Assembly (NCBI RefSeq): GCF_027625935.1
Contig: NZ_CP115300.1
Coordinates: 8,184,001 to 8,248,000, forward strand
DNA length: 64,000 nt
Origin: Streptomyces camelliae
GTDB lineage: Bacteria; Actinomycetota; Actinomycetes; Streptomycetales; Streptomycetaceae
Reading direction: 5' to 3'
Shown: piece by piece, positions 17,988-27,057 of the stretch
How the letters are laid out: every line of letters begins with the position of its first letter
Numbering within the stretch: position 1 is the stretch's first letter
Translations under genes and position numbers: made by a program
Notes under the pieces: generated by a model
Database searches by the model: none
What the model was told of the DNA's origin: nothing
Seen by the model: the letters and a program-made list of their open reading frames with translations, nothing else

Positions 17988-19011
17988 CCCCGGCGCGGGG
18001 ATCGTACAGGTCCGGGCGCGGGGCCAGGCCGACGGTCACCCGGCCGCCGCTCTCCAGCGCCCGGACCCCCGCCTCGGCGACGACCGAGGACGCGTAGCCG
18101 TCCCACACGCTCGCGCCGGTGACCTCGCCGCGCCGGGTGGCGTCGACCCAGGCCTGCACCTCGCGGTCGTAGGCGGCGGCGAAGCGGACGAGGTAGTCCT
18201 GCGCCACCTCCTCGCGGGCGGCGCCGCCGGTGGTCACCACCATGGTGTGCTCGTCGCCGATCCGGGCGCTGCCCCGCTCGCACACGGCCTCGCAGCGCAC
18301 CTGGTAGCCGAAGCCGCAGTTGACGAAGACCTCGACGTCGACCAGCGCGCCGCCGTCGGTCTCGAACAGCACGAACTGCGGATCGAGCAGGCCGGCCGGA
18401 GCGTCCGAGGACGGTGCGGGCCGCAGCACGGTCACCGCCGTCAGTTCTTGTCCGAGCAGCCAGCGGGCCGCGTCGATCTCGTGCGAGACCGAGCTGTTGA
18501 CCAGCATCGCGCTGGTGAAGTCGGGCGGCGAGGAGACATTGCGGTGGGTGCAGTGCAGCATCAGCGGCCGGCCGAGACTGCCCCCGTCCAGCAGCGACTT
18601 CAGCCGCCGGTACTCGGCGTCGTAGCGGCGCATGAAGCCGATCTGTGCCAGCCGGCGGCCCACCCTGGTCTCGGCCTCCACGATGCGCAGCGCGCCGGTG
18701 GAGTCCGGCACCATGGGCTTCTCGCACAGCACTGGCAGACCCCGGGCGAAGGCGGCGAGCAGTGCCTCCTCATGGGCCGGGCCGGGAGAGGCGATCAGCA
18801 CGGCCGCGACCCCGGGTGCGTCGAGCGCGGCCTCCGCGTCCGGGCGGACACTCACCCCGGTGAGGCCGGCCACCGCTTCCTTCGCCCGCTCGACGTCCGG
18901 GTCGGCCACGGCCACGACCCTGGCTCCGCTCACCACCTGGTCGAGTCGTCGTATGTGATCGGCCCCCATGTGTCCGGCACCCAGTACCGCCACACCCAGC
19001 AGGTCACCCAT
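17977..19011 (-). CDS. Gfo/Idh/MocA-family NAD(P)-dependent oxidoreductase (inositol-dehydrogenase-like)
   Basis: A 344-residue cytoplasmic enzyme. The Rossmann motif [15 protein letters not shown] is at residues 8-22, the conserved CEKPM at about 95-99, and the catalytic [11 protein letters not shown] segment at about 175. This arrangement fits myo-inositol or scyllo-inositol dehydrogenases and related sugar oxidoreductases, but the real substrate cannot be read from sequence. The start at ATG 19011 matches the usual short N-terminus. No inositol-catabolic neighbours are present. Confidence 0.8.
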   Translation of the reverse strand: MGDLLGVAVLGAGHMGADHIRRLDQVVSGARVVAVADPDVERAKEAVAGLTGVSVRPDAEAALDAPGVAAVLIASPGPAHEEALLAAFARGLPVLCEKPMVPDSTGALRIVEAETRVGRRLAQIGFMRRYDAEYRRLKSLLDGGSLGRPLMLHCTHRNVSSPPDFTSAMLVNSSVSHEIDAARWLLGQELTAVTVLRPAPSSDAPAGLLDPQFVLFETDGGALVDVEVFVNCGFGYQVRCEAVCERGSARIGDEHTMVVTTGGAAREEVAQDYLVRFAAAYDREVQAWVDATRRGEVTGASVWDGYASSVVAEAGVRALESGGRVTVGLAPRPDLYDPRAGVSR

Positions 19012-19078
19012 GCGTGCGCTCCCCTACGCCGACGATCACGCCGTAGCGTACGCCGCGCAGGGAGCGCCGCCAGTGGGC

Positions 19079-20173
19079 TCAGTACCGCAGCACTCCCGCG
19101 ATCCCGTCGGCGTCGCCCAGGGTGCCGTCGGGCACGAAGCGGACGTCGGCGCCGGTCTGCAGGCACTGCTCGACGATCTCGTCCACGATGTCCTCGCGGG
19201 CGTCCAGATCGCCGGGCTCGGCCGGCACCAGATGCGCGCCGAGGTCGCGGACGGTCGCCCGGAAGTTCTCCTCGACGGCGAGCAGCCGGACCCGGCCCTC
19301 GCGGGCGCTCTGCCACAGCTCGTCCAGACCGGCCGCGTAGGTCTTGTGGCCACGCGCGGAGGTCAGCTCGTCGATCACGGACCTGGTGTCCTTGCGGGCC
19401 TCGTCCTGCAGCACCGGCCGCAGCGCCTGCCACACGGCCTCCGGACCGGCGTGCGCGAGGCCGCCGTGCGGGACCTGGACGGCTTCCTTGGTCACCTGGC
19501 CGGCCTCCTCCAGCAGGGACAGCGCGGCCTGTTCACCGGTGATGTAGAGCGGCCGGGGCTGCTCGCGCAGCAGCGCGGCCATGGCGATGTCGGCCTCGCG
19601 CAGGAACTGACGGGTGGCCTCGTCGCTGTACGCGCTCGGCATGTCGCCGATCTGCTCCTGGCGTTCGGGGTCGAAGTTCGGCTGCCGCCGCTCCAGCGGG
19701 AAGCCGCCGGACTCGTCCGCCACGACACGGCCCTCGCCGCCGCTCCACAGGGCGACGCGGTCCGCGGACACCGACAGCACCCAGAAGGGCCGTTCGGCCG
19801 CCTGTGCGGCGACCAGGTTGCGGGTGAGGAAGGTGTCCGAGAGCACCACCCGCTCGGGGACGGATCGGGCCAGGGACCAGACCTGGTGCTCGCCCGGCGC
19901 GGCGAAGATCACCAGACCGTCCTCGGCGTGGGCCAGGTCCACCTCGGCCAGTGCCCGGTCGAGCTGGGCCTCGACGTCGTTGCGCCGTTCACGGGTGACG
20001 GCGGGATCGGCCTCCAGGCGCTTGCGCGCCTCGGTGAGGACATTGCGCAGCCGGACGGGATCCTGCCCGTTCTCCGGTTCACGGCGGTGCGTCGGGGTCA
20101 GTACCGACACCGCCGGGTAGGGACGCGGGCGCCGCAGTTCGGCCAGGGTCGCGGGACTCAGTGCGTGCTCCAT
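19079..20173 (-). CDS. BaeRF-like (bacterial release-factor-1-related) protein
   Basis: A 364-residue soluble protein beginning HALSPATLAELRRPRPYPAVSVLTPTHR, continuing with a helical block (LRNVLTEARKRLEADPAVTRER) and later PLYITGEQAALSLLEEAG and LGAHLVPAEPGD. The layout resembles bacterial archaeo-eukaryotic release-factor homologues (BaeRF families), proposed ribosome-associated or nucleic-acid-acting proteins of unproven role. ATG 20173 is preferred over the in-frame ATG 20197, though neither has a strong ribosome binding site. It is divergent from the alpha/beta hydrolase gene. Confidence 0.5.
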   Translation of the reverse strand: MEHALSPATLAELRRPRPYPAVSVLTPTHRREPENGQDPVRLRNVLTEARKRLEADPAVTRERRNDVEAQLDRALAEVDLAHAEDGLVIFAAPGEHQVWSLARSVPERVVLSDTFLTRNLVAAQAAERPFWVLSVSADRVALWSGGEGRVVADESGGFPLERRQPNFDPERQEQIGDMPSAYSDEATRQFLREADIAMAALLREQPRPLYITGEQAALSLLEEAGQVTKEAVQVPHGGLAHAGPEAVWQALRPVLQDEARKDTRSVIDELTSARGHKTYAAGLDELWQSAREGRVRLLAVEENFRATVRDLGAHLVPAEPGDLDAREDIVDEIVEQCLQTGADVRFVPDGTLGDADGIAGVLRY

Positions 20174-20331
20174 GACAGCACGATAGGGCGGATTCACGCG
20201 TACGGCATTCGGGGTAAACCGGACCCGCCTGCCACCGGGAGTTCCCCGGCGGAAGGCGGTGACGCGCCGCCCGGGGCCGGATACCGTACCCGCCAGTAAC
20301 TACATGCTGCCGCACCCCTCAGGAGGCCCCC

Positions 20332-21132
20332 ATGCCGCAGTTCGACGTCGCCGGAGCGACCCTGACGTACGACGACGAGGGTCCCCGGGATGCGCCGGAG
20401 GTGCCCCTGGTGTTCGTGCACGGCTGGACCGCGAACCGGCACCGCTGGGACCACCAGACGGCGCACTTCTCCGAAAGACGCCGGGTGATCCGGCTGGACC
20501 TGCGCGGGCACGGGGAGAGCAGCGGGGCCGGCGTGCGCACGATCGCCGAGCTGGCCTACGACGTGCTCGCCCTGCTCGATCATCTGCAGGTCGAGCGGTT
20601 CGCGCTGGTCGGCCACTCGATGGGCGGGATGATCGCGCAGACCATCGCCCTCGCCCACCCCGCGCGGGTGGAGCGGCTGGTGCTGGTCGGTTCCATCGCC
20701 CGGATGGCGTACAGCCGCGGCCGGGGGCTGCTCATGGCCGCCTCCACGCTGGTGCCGTTCAGGCTGTTCGTGGCGGCCAACATCCGGCGCGCCTTCGCGC
20801 CGGGCCATCCGCGCGAGGAGATCCGCGCGCACATCCGCGCCTCGGCCGGCACCCCGCGCGAGGTCGTCATGACGCTCTACGGCGCCATGCGCGCCTTCGA
20901 CGTCCTCGACCGGGCCGGTGAGATCCGCACGCCCACCCTGATGGTGCACGGCTACCACGACGTCCAGCTGCCGGTGCGGCAGATGCTGCGGATGGCCAGG
21001 GTCTGGCCGGACGCGGTCGTGCGCATCCTTGACGCGGGCCATGAGCTGCCCCTGGAGAGGCCTGCCGAGCTGACCGACGCACTGGACCGGTTCCTGACCG
21101 AAGCCCGCCCCCTCCTGACCGAAAACAACTGA
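20332..21132 (+). CDS. Alpha/beta hydrolase
   Basis: A 266-residue cytoplasmic alpha/beta-fold hydrolase. The nucleophile elbow GHSMGGMIA (Ser about residue 98), oxyanion segment VFVHGWTANRHRWD, acid loop MVHGYHDVQLP and the final His in DAGHELPLERP form a complete catalytic set. The order matches carboxylesterase/lactonase-type family members; the substrate is unknown. AGGAGG stands six bases before the ATG. It is monocistronic. Confidence 0.82.
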   Translation: MPQFDVAGATLTYDDEGPRDAPEVPLVFVHGWTANRHRWDHQTAHFSERRRVIRLDLRGHGESSGAGVRTIAELAYDVLALLDHLQVERFALVGHSMGGMIAQTIALAHPARVERLVLVGSIARMAYSRGRGLLMAASTLVPFRLFVAANIRRAFAPGHPREEIRAHIRASAGTPREVVMTLYGAMRAFDVLDRAGEIRTPTLMVHGYHDVQLPVRQMLRMARVWPDAVVRILDAGHELPLERPAELTDALDRFLTEARPLLTENN

Positions 21133-21413
21133 CCGGTGTAACGCTTGGGGAAGTTTTTGCCTCTGGCCGGTTCCTGGTGGCGCCGGCCCGACGGTGCGGC
21201 CTCCACCGGATTTCGCGCGAGCAAAAAGCGGCCGAAAGCAAGGGGGATGTGGGGCCGTCCGTGTTACGCCCACGTTGACTGCCTCGGGCAACTGACGGAC
21301 GCTCGTAGCTGTAGGTGCTCAATACAACTGGTTTGCCGACCGGAACCCGGATCACCACGGAACGCACAGGTGAAAGCGGAGAACGGCAGCGAACCGGAGG
21401 CAGGAGGCAGCGC
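21133..21413 (+). promoter_or_regulatory. Leader region of asnB
   Basis: 281 bp without a gene. TTGACT occurs at 21275-21280 as a possible -35 element, but the -10 is poor. No riboswitch-like structure was recognised. Confidence 0.25.
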
Positions 21414-23255
21414 ATGTGCGGCATCACCGGATGGGTGTCCTTCGACCGTGATCTGACCGCCGAGGCCACCACATTGGATGCGATGACCGAGACGATGGCC
21501 TGCCGGGGCCCCGACGACCGCGGCATCTGGACCGAGGGTCCGGCTGCCCTGGGACACCGCCGGCTCGCGATCATCGACCTTCCCGGCGGCCGTCAGCCGA
21601 TGTCCCTGCCGACCCCCCAGGGAACCATCGCCATGGTCTACTCCGGGGAGGCCTACAACTTCACCGAGCTGCGCCGCGAACTCGAAGGCCGCGGCCACCG
21701 GTTCACCACCGACTCCGACACCGAGGTCGTGCTGCACGGCTACCTCGAATGGGGCGACGAGGTCGCCGAACGCCTCAACGGGATGTACGCGTTCGCCGTC
21801 TGGGACGGCCGGCACGACAAGCTCGTGATGATTCGCGACCGCATGGGCATCAAGCCGTTCTACTACCACCCCACCCCCGACGGCGTGCTGTTCGGCTCCG
21901 AGCCCAAGGCCATTCTCGCCAACCCGCTGGCCCGCCGCCGGGTCACGCTGGACGGCCTGCGCGAGCTGTTCGTGCTGATCAAGACGCCCGGGCACGCGAT
22001 CTGGGACGGCATGCGCGAGGTGGAGCCCGGCACCGTCGTCACCGTCGACCGCTCCGGCATCAGCACCCGCGTCTACTGGCGGCTGCGGACCCTCGCGCAC
22101 CCCGACGACCGTGACACCACCATCGCCACCGTGCGCTCCCTCCTCGACGACATCGTGCGCCGCCAGCTCGTCGCCGACGTGCCGCGCTGCACCTTGCTCT
22201 CCGGCGGTCTCGACTCCTCCGCGATGACCGCGATCGCCTCCCGGCAGCTCGCCGAACAGGGCGAGCGGGTACGGAGTTTCGCCGTCGACTTCGTCGGCCG
22301 GACCGACAACTTCGTCGCCGACGACCTGCGCGGCACCCCCGACACGCCCTTCGTGCACGACGTGGCCGAGCTCGCCCGGACCGACCACCAGGACATCGTG
22401 CTCGACGCCCAGTCCCTCGCCGACCCCGCCGTGCGCGAGCGGGTGATCCGCGCCCGCGACCTGCCGGCCGGCTTCGGTGACATGGACTCCTCGCTGCTGC
22501 TGCTCTTCCGCGCCATCCGCGAGAAGTCCACCGTCGCCCTGTCGGGCGAGTCCGCCGACGAAGTCTTCGGCGGCTACCTGCAGTTCTTCGACGAGGAGGC
22601 GCGCCGCGCCGAGACCTTCCCCTGGCTGGCCAGTTTCAACCGGCACTTCGGCGCGGACGGCGACGTACTGCGCGCCGACCTGACCAAGTCCCTCGACCTG
22701 GAGGGCTACGTAGCCGATGGCTACCGCACCGCCGTCGCCGGCATCGAACGGCTCGACAGCGAGAGTGACTTCGAGTACCGGATGCGGCGCATGAGCCATC
22801 TGCACCTGACCCGCTTCGTGCGCGCCCTGCTCGACCGCAAGGACCGGATGAGCATGGCCGTGGGCCTGGAGGTCCGGGTGCCGTTCTGCGACCACCGGCT
22901 GGTCGAGTACGTCTACAACGCCCCCTGGGCTCTGAAGTCCTTCGACGGCCGGGAGAAGAGCCTGCTGCGCGAGGCGGCCGCGGACGTCCTGCCGCGCTCG
23001 GTGTACGAGCGGGTGAAGAGCCCGTACCCCTCCACCCAGGACCCGCGGTACGCCGCCGCTCTGCAGGAACAGGTCAAGGAACTGCTCGCCCGGCCCTCCC
23101 ACCCGGTGTTCGACCTGGTGGACCGGGAGCGGGTCCGTGCGGCCGCCGAGCGCGAGGAACCGGTGAGCACCCAGGTGGAGCGGCGCGGGCTGGAGCGCGC
23201 CCTGGACCTCGCGGGCTGGCTGGACGCCTATTCCCCCGAGGTGGAGCTCAGCTGA
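21414..23255 (+). CDS. asnB: Glutamine-hydrolysing asparagine synthetase
   Basis: A 613-residue enzyme converting Asp, Gln and ATP to Asn. The N-terminal Ntn amidotransferase domain starts with the exposed nucleophile Cys2 (MCGITGWVSF), followed by CRGPDDRG and the LGHRRLAIIDL block. The C-terminal synthetase domain has the PP-loop LLSGGLDSSAMTA (about residues 260-272) and SGESADEVFGGYLQFF. Full length and all core motifs are present. CAGGAGGC precedes ATG 21414; upstream in-frame extension would bury the essential Cys2, so this start is secure. It is transcribed alone and might serve primary metabolism or modify an amide-containing product. Confidence 0.92.
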   Translation: MCGITGWVSFDRDLTAEATTLDAMTETMACRGPDDRGIWTEGPAALGHRRLAIIDLPGGRQPMSLPTPQGTIAMVYSGEAYNFTELRRELEGRGHRFTTDSDTEVVLHGYLEWGDEVAERLNGMYAFAVWDGRHDKLVMIRDRMGIKPFYYHPTPDGVLFGSEPKAILANPLARRRVTLDGLRELFVLIKTPGHAIWDGMREVEPGTVVTVDRSGISTRVYWRLRTLAHPDDRDTTIATVRSLLDDIVRRQLVADVPRCTLLSGGLDSSAMTAIASRQLAEQGERVRSFAVDFVGRTDNFVADDLRGTPDTPFVHDVAELARTDHQDIVLDAQSLADPAVRERVIRARDLPAGFGDMDSSLLLLFRAIREKSTVALSGESADEVFGGYLQFFDEEARRAETFPWLASFNRHFGADGDVLRADLTKSLDLEGYVADGYRTAVAGIERLDSESDFEYRMRRMSHLHLTRFVRALLDRKDRMSMAVGLEVRVPFCDHRLVEYVYNAPWALKSFDGREKSLLREAAADVLPRSVYERVKSPYPSTQDPRYAAALQEQVKELLARPSHPVFDLVDRERVRAAAEREEPVSTQVERRGLERALDLAGWLDAYSPEVELS

Positions 23256-23736
23256 GACCGATGGCCCGGTCCGCGGCCGCCGCCGTGGGCTGCCAGCACG
23301 TCGTCACCGGCTCCCACACCAGGACCTGCCTCCCGGTGCCGAGCCGGCCGGCGGTGAAGGCGCGGCCCCGCTGCGCGGCCGAGGCGGCCACGGTGAGGTC
23401 GTCCGTCCGGCGGGCCTGACGGTCCGCCGGGTCGGCGATGGTCCGTACGTCCGCGTAGGCGCTCCGGCCCGCCGCGAGCCGGTAGGTGCCCGTGCCGCCC
23501 GCCGGCACCGGCAGTGCCGCTCCGTCGAGGTTCCCGAACGTCACGGTGGGCACGAGGTCGACCACGCAGGCGCGGGCGCCGCGGTTGGTGACGCTCGTGC
23601 GCACCACCGTCGGGTGGCCGGGCACGGCCCTCGCCCGGAGCGTCAGCGACGTCTCGGCGCAGCCGACGGTCCGCGCGTGCTCCCCGTCGGCCGTGGCGGC
23701 GTGACCCGGCTGCGCGGTCGGCAGCAGGGCCGTCAC
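23248..23736 (-). CDS. Secreted DUF4232-like protein
   Basis: A small exported beta-rich protein. From GTG 23736 it has 162 residues, with AQPGHAATADG marking a signal-peptide cleavage site, then VGCAETSLTLRARA, RTSVTNRGARACVVDLVPTVTF and YRLAAGRSAYADVRTIADP, the pattern of DUF4232 proteins. The signal peptide appears to extend upstream (IRIRAALAVPATAAV), but that segment begins with ATA rather than ATG/GTG/TTG, behind a well-spaced GGGAGA. Either the GTG inside the signal is used or the original start codon has mutated. It overlaps the convergent asnB end by 8 bp. Confidence 0.6.
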   Translation of the reverse strand: MTALLPTAQPGHAATADGEHARTVGCAETSLTLRARAVPGHPTVVRTSVTNRGARACVVDLVPTVTFGNLDGAALPVPAGGTGTYRLAAGRSAYADVRTIADPADRQARRTDDLTVAASAAQRGRAFTAGRLGTGRQVLVWEPVTTCWQPTAAAADRAIGLS

Positions 23737-23812
23737 GGCGGCCGTGGCGGGTACGGCGAGGGCGGCGCGGATACGTATGGCGGTCTCTCCCTGTCGCGGT
23801 CACGTACACCTG

Positions 23813-25459
23813 TCATCCGTCGTCGGTGTTCGCGGTCGCGCTCCAGTCTTCCCCGTCCGCCGGGCAGGAGCTGCCGTTCGGCGGCAGGGTGCCGTACAGC
23901 AGGAAGTCGTCGATCTTCCGGTGGACGCATGGCGAGGAGTCGTACCCGGTGTGGCCGTCCCCCTTGTTGTCGAGCACCACCGCCGACGGGCCGAGCCGCG
24001 CCGCCGTCTCCACGGTCCACCGGTACGGCGTGGCCGGGTCGCCGCGCGTGCCCACGAGCAGCATCTTCGCGGTGTCGACGGCCTTCACCCGGTCGCGGAT
24101 GAAGTCGGTGCCCCTGGGGCGGCCGTAGCACATCAGCAGCTCACTGAGCCGGTAGCGGCCGAAGACCGGGGAGGCCTGCTCGTACCGGGCCGGCAGGTTT
24201 TTGAGGTTCTCGGTGATCCGGGCCGCGCCGGGCCGGTCGGGGTCGTCCGCGCAGTTGATCGCCATCAGCGCGGCCAGGAGGTTGTCGGCCGGGACGTCCT
24301 GCGGCTCGACCAGCCCGCCGTCCGTACGGATCCCGGCGTACGACGTTGCCGTTGCCGTTGCCGTTGCCGTGCCCGAACGGACCGGCAGGCTGGTGCCCCC
24401 GGCCGCGAAGTCCAGCACGCCCCGGGTGTCGCCGTCCTGGACCAGCGAGGCCAGCGCCCGCTCCAGCGAGGGCCACAACTGCTTGCTGTAGAGGGCCTGT
24501 CCGATGGCTCCCACCAGGTCCTGGCCGGAGAACGTGCCGCCGACGCCGGTGGGGACCGGCTTCTCGTCGAGCCAGTTCACCAGCCGTACGACCTGGTCCC
24601 CGGCCGCCCGCCGGTCCCGTCCGAACGGACACGCGATGTCCGTCGTGCACCAGTCCAGGAAATCGTCCAGCGCGGTCTGCTGCCCCTCGGCCCCGGCCAC
24701 CCCCTGCTCGGCGAGCGGTTCGGTCAGGGTGTCCACGCCGTCGAGGGCGAAACGGCCGACCTTGTGCGGGAACTGCGCCGCGTACACCGCGCCGAGCCGG
24801 GTTCCGTAGGAGAAGCCCAGGTAGTTGAGCTTCTTGTCGCCGAGCGCCTGGCGGATGACGTCCAGGTCGCGGGAGGCGTCCACGGTGCCGATGTGGGCCA
24901 GCACCGGGCCGGAGTACCGGGCGCACTCCTCGGCGGTCCGCTTCAACTGCCGCAGCAGTGCCTGCGGATGGCCGAGGTCGGTGTGGTCGTCCGTCGTGCC
25001 GGAGGCGTCGTCGCCGCCCTCGCCGCAGCTGACGGGGGAGGAACGGCCGACGCCGCGCGGATCGAAGGTCACCACGTCGTAGCCGTTGGTCAGGTCCATG
25101 AACTTCCGGCCGTCGGAGGCGAGTTCACTGACCCCCGGACCGCCGGGACCGCCGAAGTTCAGCAGCACCGAGCCCTGTGACGTCCCTGTCGCCCGGTAGC
25201 GGGCCAGGGCTATGTCGAGAGTGCCGGCGCGGGGGCGGGCGTAGTCGAGCGGGACGGTGACCTTGGCGCACTGCAGGTCCTTCGGCATGTCCGGACCCTT
25301 GCAGCCCGTCCAGGTCGGCTTCTGCCGGTAGAACCGGGACAGGTCGGGTTGCGGCGGCCGGTCGGCCGCGGGCAGCCCGGCGCCGAGCAGCGCCAGGGTG
25401 AGGGCTCCGGCGCCCGCGCAGCGCCGCACGGCGGGCCGTGGGGACAGCTTGACCAGCAT
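23813..25459 (-). CDS. Secreted tripeptidyl-aminopeptidase-like serine hydrolase
   Basis: A 548-residue exported alpha/beta hydrolase. The signal region (KLSPRPAVRRCAGAGALTLALLGAGLPA) precedes LNFGGPGGPGVSEL (oxyanion hole), the nucleophile LGFSYGTRLGAVYA, an acid loop LVGTRGDPATPY and the catalytic-His motif GDGHTGYDSSPC, in the order of the Streptomyces Tap/SlpD/SlpE peptidases. It likely removes N-terminal tripeptides from extracellular proteins. GGGAGG lies six bases before ATG 25459; longer in-frame starts are not supported. A (GTTGCC)4 run encodes an Ala-Thr repeat at about residue 365. Confidence 0.85.
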   Translation of the reverse strand: MLVKLSPRPAVRRCAGAGALTLALLGAGLPAADRPPQPDLSRFYRQKPTWTGCKGPDMPKDLQCAKVTVPLDYARPRAGTLDIALARYRATGTSQGSVLLNFGGPGGPGVSELASDGRKFMDLTNGYDVVTFDPRGVGRSSPVSCGEGGDDASGTTDDHTDLGHPQALLRQLKRTAEECARYSGPVLAHIGTVDASRDLDVIRQALGDKKLNYLGFSYGTRLGAVYAAQFPHKVGRFALDGVDTLTEPLAEQGVAGAEGQQTALDDFLDWCTTDIACPFGRDRRAAGDQVVRLVNWLDEKPVPTGVGGTFSGQDLVGAIGQALYSKQLWPSLERALASLVQDGDTRGVLDFAAGGTSLPVRSGTATATATATSYAGIRTDGGLVEPQDVPADNLLAALMAINCADDPDRPGAARITENLKNLPARYEQASPVFGRYRLSELLMCYGRPRGTDFIRDRVKAVDTAKMLLVGTRGDPATPYRWTVETAARLGPSAVVLDNKGDGHTGYDSSPCVHRKIDDFLLYGTLPPNGSSCPADGEDWSATANTDDG

Positions 25460-25666
25460 CGATCGCCTCCCGGGACGCCTGTCGCGGACCGGGGGACGGC
25501 GCCCTCGGATCACCATAAGCGGGCCCCGGAGCGGCCGCCTCCGGACGAGCGAGGCGGCGCAGGGTGTCGTATGATCCGCCCCTTCTGTCACTTGTTGATG
25601 ATCATTGATCCGCTTTACATGCGGTTCGGAACAGGTGTCACTCGATGGGGTGAAAGAGGGATAAGC

Positions 25667-25694
25667 CATAACTCGGATGGTTCGCCTGCGTTTT
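25667..25694 (+). promoter_or_regulatory. BldN-type promoter candidate for the chaplin gene
   Basis: CATAAC is followed after exactly 16 bp by CGTTTT, close to the CGTAAC-N16-CGTT pattern reported for the developmental ECF sigma factor BldN, which transcribes chaplin and rodlin genes. It lies about 50 bp before the chaplin start. Confidence 0.55.
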
Positions 25695-25745
25695 TACAGG
25701 GTGCGGGTGAGTGCCCGTGATGATGTCTGGAAGGCAGGGAACCTC

Positions 25746-26474
25746 ATGAGACGGGCTACCCGAAACGGCGTGATCGCCCTCGTCGCAGCCTCCGGGGCGA
25801 TGGCCGTGGCGCTGCCGGTGTCCGCCGCCTTCGCGGCCGACGGCGCCTCCGCCGACGGCTCCGCGGCCGACTCGCCCGGGTTGATCTCCGGCAACGGCAT
25901 CCAGCTCCCGGTACACGTACCGGTGAACGTGTGCGGCAACACCGTGAACGTGGTGGGACTGCTCAACCCTGCCGCGGGTAACGGCTGCGCGAACACCGGC
26001 GGTACGGCACAGGCCGGCTCGGCCACCACCGGCGGCGCCTCGGCTCATGGCACCGCCCAGGACTCGCCCGGCGTGCTCTCCGGCAACGGCGTCCAGCTCC
26101 CGGTGCACGTACCGGTGAACGTGTGCGGCAACACCGTGAACGTGGTGGGACTGCTCAACCCTGCCGCGGGTAACGGCTGCGCGAACACCGGCACCGCCAC
26201 CCAGCCCCCGCGCAGCCGGCCCTCCACGCCGCCGGTCTCCACGCCGCCGGTCTCGACACCCCCGGTCTCCACACCCCCGGTGTCTGCACCTCCGGTCTCC
26301 ACACCCCGAGGGTCCGTGAAGCACCGCCCAGCCCCGGCCACACCACGGCAGACCGTGTCCTCCCTGGCCCACACCGGTACGGACGTCACCCTCCCTGCCG
26401 TCGCCGGCAGCGCCGCGCTGCTCCTCAGCGGCGCGATCCTCTACCGCCGCTTCCGCCCGGCCCGCACGTCCTGA
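25746..26474 (+). CDS. Long chaplin with two chaplin domains and sortase signal
   Basis: A 242-residue surface protein of the ChpA/B/C class. A signal peptide ends in SAAFAADG. Two chaplin domains follow (about residues 43-85 and 107-149), each with SPG...SGNG...QLPVHVPVNVCGNTVNVVGLLNPAAGNGC and two Cys residues. Then comes a Pro-rich spacer of PPVST repeats (about 160-188), the LAHTG sortase motif, a hydrophobic helix (LPAVAGSAALLLSGAILY) and an RRFRPAR tail. Long chaplins are anchored to the wall by sortase and display amyloid-forming domains that make aerial hyphae hydrophobic. Which of chpA, B or C it equals cannot be decided. Confidence 0.9.
   Translation: MRRATRNGVIALVAASGAMAVALPVSAAFAADGASADGSAADSPGLISGNGIQLPVHVPVNVCGNTVNVVGLLNPAAGNGCANTGGTAQAGSATTGGASAHGTAQDSPGVLSGNGVQLPVHVPVNVCGNTVNVVGLLNPAAGNGCANTGTATQPPRSRPSTPPVSTPPVSTPPVSTPPVSAPPVSTPRGSVKHRPAPATPRQTVSSLAHTGTDVTLPAVAGSAALLLSGAILYRRFRPARTS
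25901..26000 (+). repeat. Direct repeat, first chaplin domain
   Basis: This 100-bp segment recurs at 26093-26192 with a single apparent difference (GTACACGTA versus GTGCACGTA), while the intervening and flanking DNA has diverged. It encodes the core of chaplin domain 1. Confidence 0.8.
26093..26192 (+). repeat. Direct repeat, second chaplin domain
   Basis: Partner of the repeat at 25901-26000, 192 bp downstream, encoding the core of chaplin domain 2. Near-identity, even at silent positions, suggests recent duplication or gene conversion. Confidence 0.8.
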
Positions 26475-26490
26475 ATCCCCCACGCCGCAT

Positions 26491-26520
26491 GGCCCCACCG
26501 GACGCCGGCCCGGTGGGGCC
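26491..26520 (+). terminator. Terminator after the chaplin gene
   Basis: GGCCCCACCGG and CCGGTGGGGCC form a perfect 11-bp stem with an 8-nt loop, 17 bp after the chaplin stop. Confidence 0.75.
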
Positions 26521-26547
26521 GGATCATGGGTGCAGTACGTTGTCCCG

Positions 26548-27057
26548 GTGACGGACGGCATACGCGGACGATGGCGGGCGCTGCCGCGCCGGGCGCGGGC
26601 GGTTCTCGTGGTCTACGCTGCCGGATTCCTGGAAGGGACCGGCGACCACGCCCTGTACCTGGCGCGCGGCGGACTGCACGCCTATGCCGGCTTCGGCCCC
26701 CCGCCGTTGCAGGTGTTCTTCGTCGCTCTGGTCGTCCTCGACCCGCTCGCCGCTGCTCTGACGCTCTGGCTACGGCCCTGGGGCTTCCGGCTGGCGGCCG
26801 CTGTCATGACACTGGACGTCCTCGGCAACTGGTACGTCAACTGGCGCTGGGTGAAGGCGCATCACGAAGAACTGCTGCGGCCGGTGGGGCTGCTGCCCAT
26901 CACCCTCTTCGGGCTGTTCGTGGTCGCGACGGCGCCGGTGATGACGCGCGTGGTGCGGGGTGCCGTAACGGCTGATCTTCCCGTGGCGCGGCCCCCGTTG
27001 ATCCGGAAGGATGCGGCACGGCAGTCCGGTCCCGACGGAAATGGAGCGCACCGATGA
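26548..27057 (+). CDS. Four-helix integral membrane protein of unknown function
   Basis: A 169-residue protein with about four hydrophobic helices (around AVLVVYAAGF, LQVFFVALVVLDPLAAALTLW, LAAAVMTLDVLGNWYVNW and LLPITLFGLFVVATAPVM) and a polar tail. I do not recognise the family. GTG 26548 is preferred over GTG 26530 because TACGTT lies about seven bases before it, as for a leaderless transcript. The stop overlaps the next ATG (ATGA), so it is probably co-translated with the GNAT protein. Confidence 0.65.
   Translation: MTDGIRGRWRALPRRARAVLVVYAAGFLEGTGDHALYLARGGLHAYAGFGPPPLQVFFVALVVLDPLAAALTLWLRPWGFRLAAAVMTLDVLGNWYVNWRWVKAHHEELLRPVGLLPITLFGLFVVATAPVMTRVVRGAVTADLPVARPPLIRKDAARQSGPDGNGAHR

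Noticed and set aside
24345..24368. (GTTGCC)4 microsatellite as a phase-variation switch
   Set aside because: The unit is 6 bp, so changes in copy number keep the reading frame; it only lengthens an Ala-Thr stretch.
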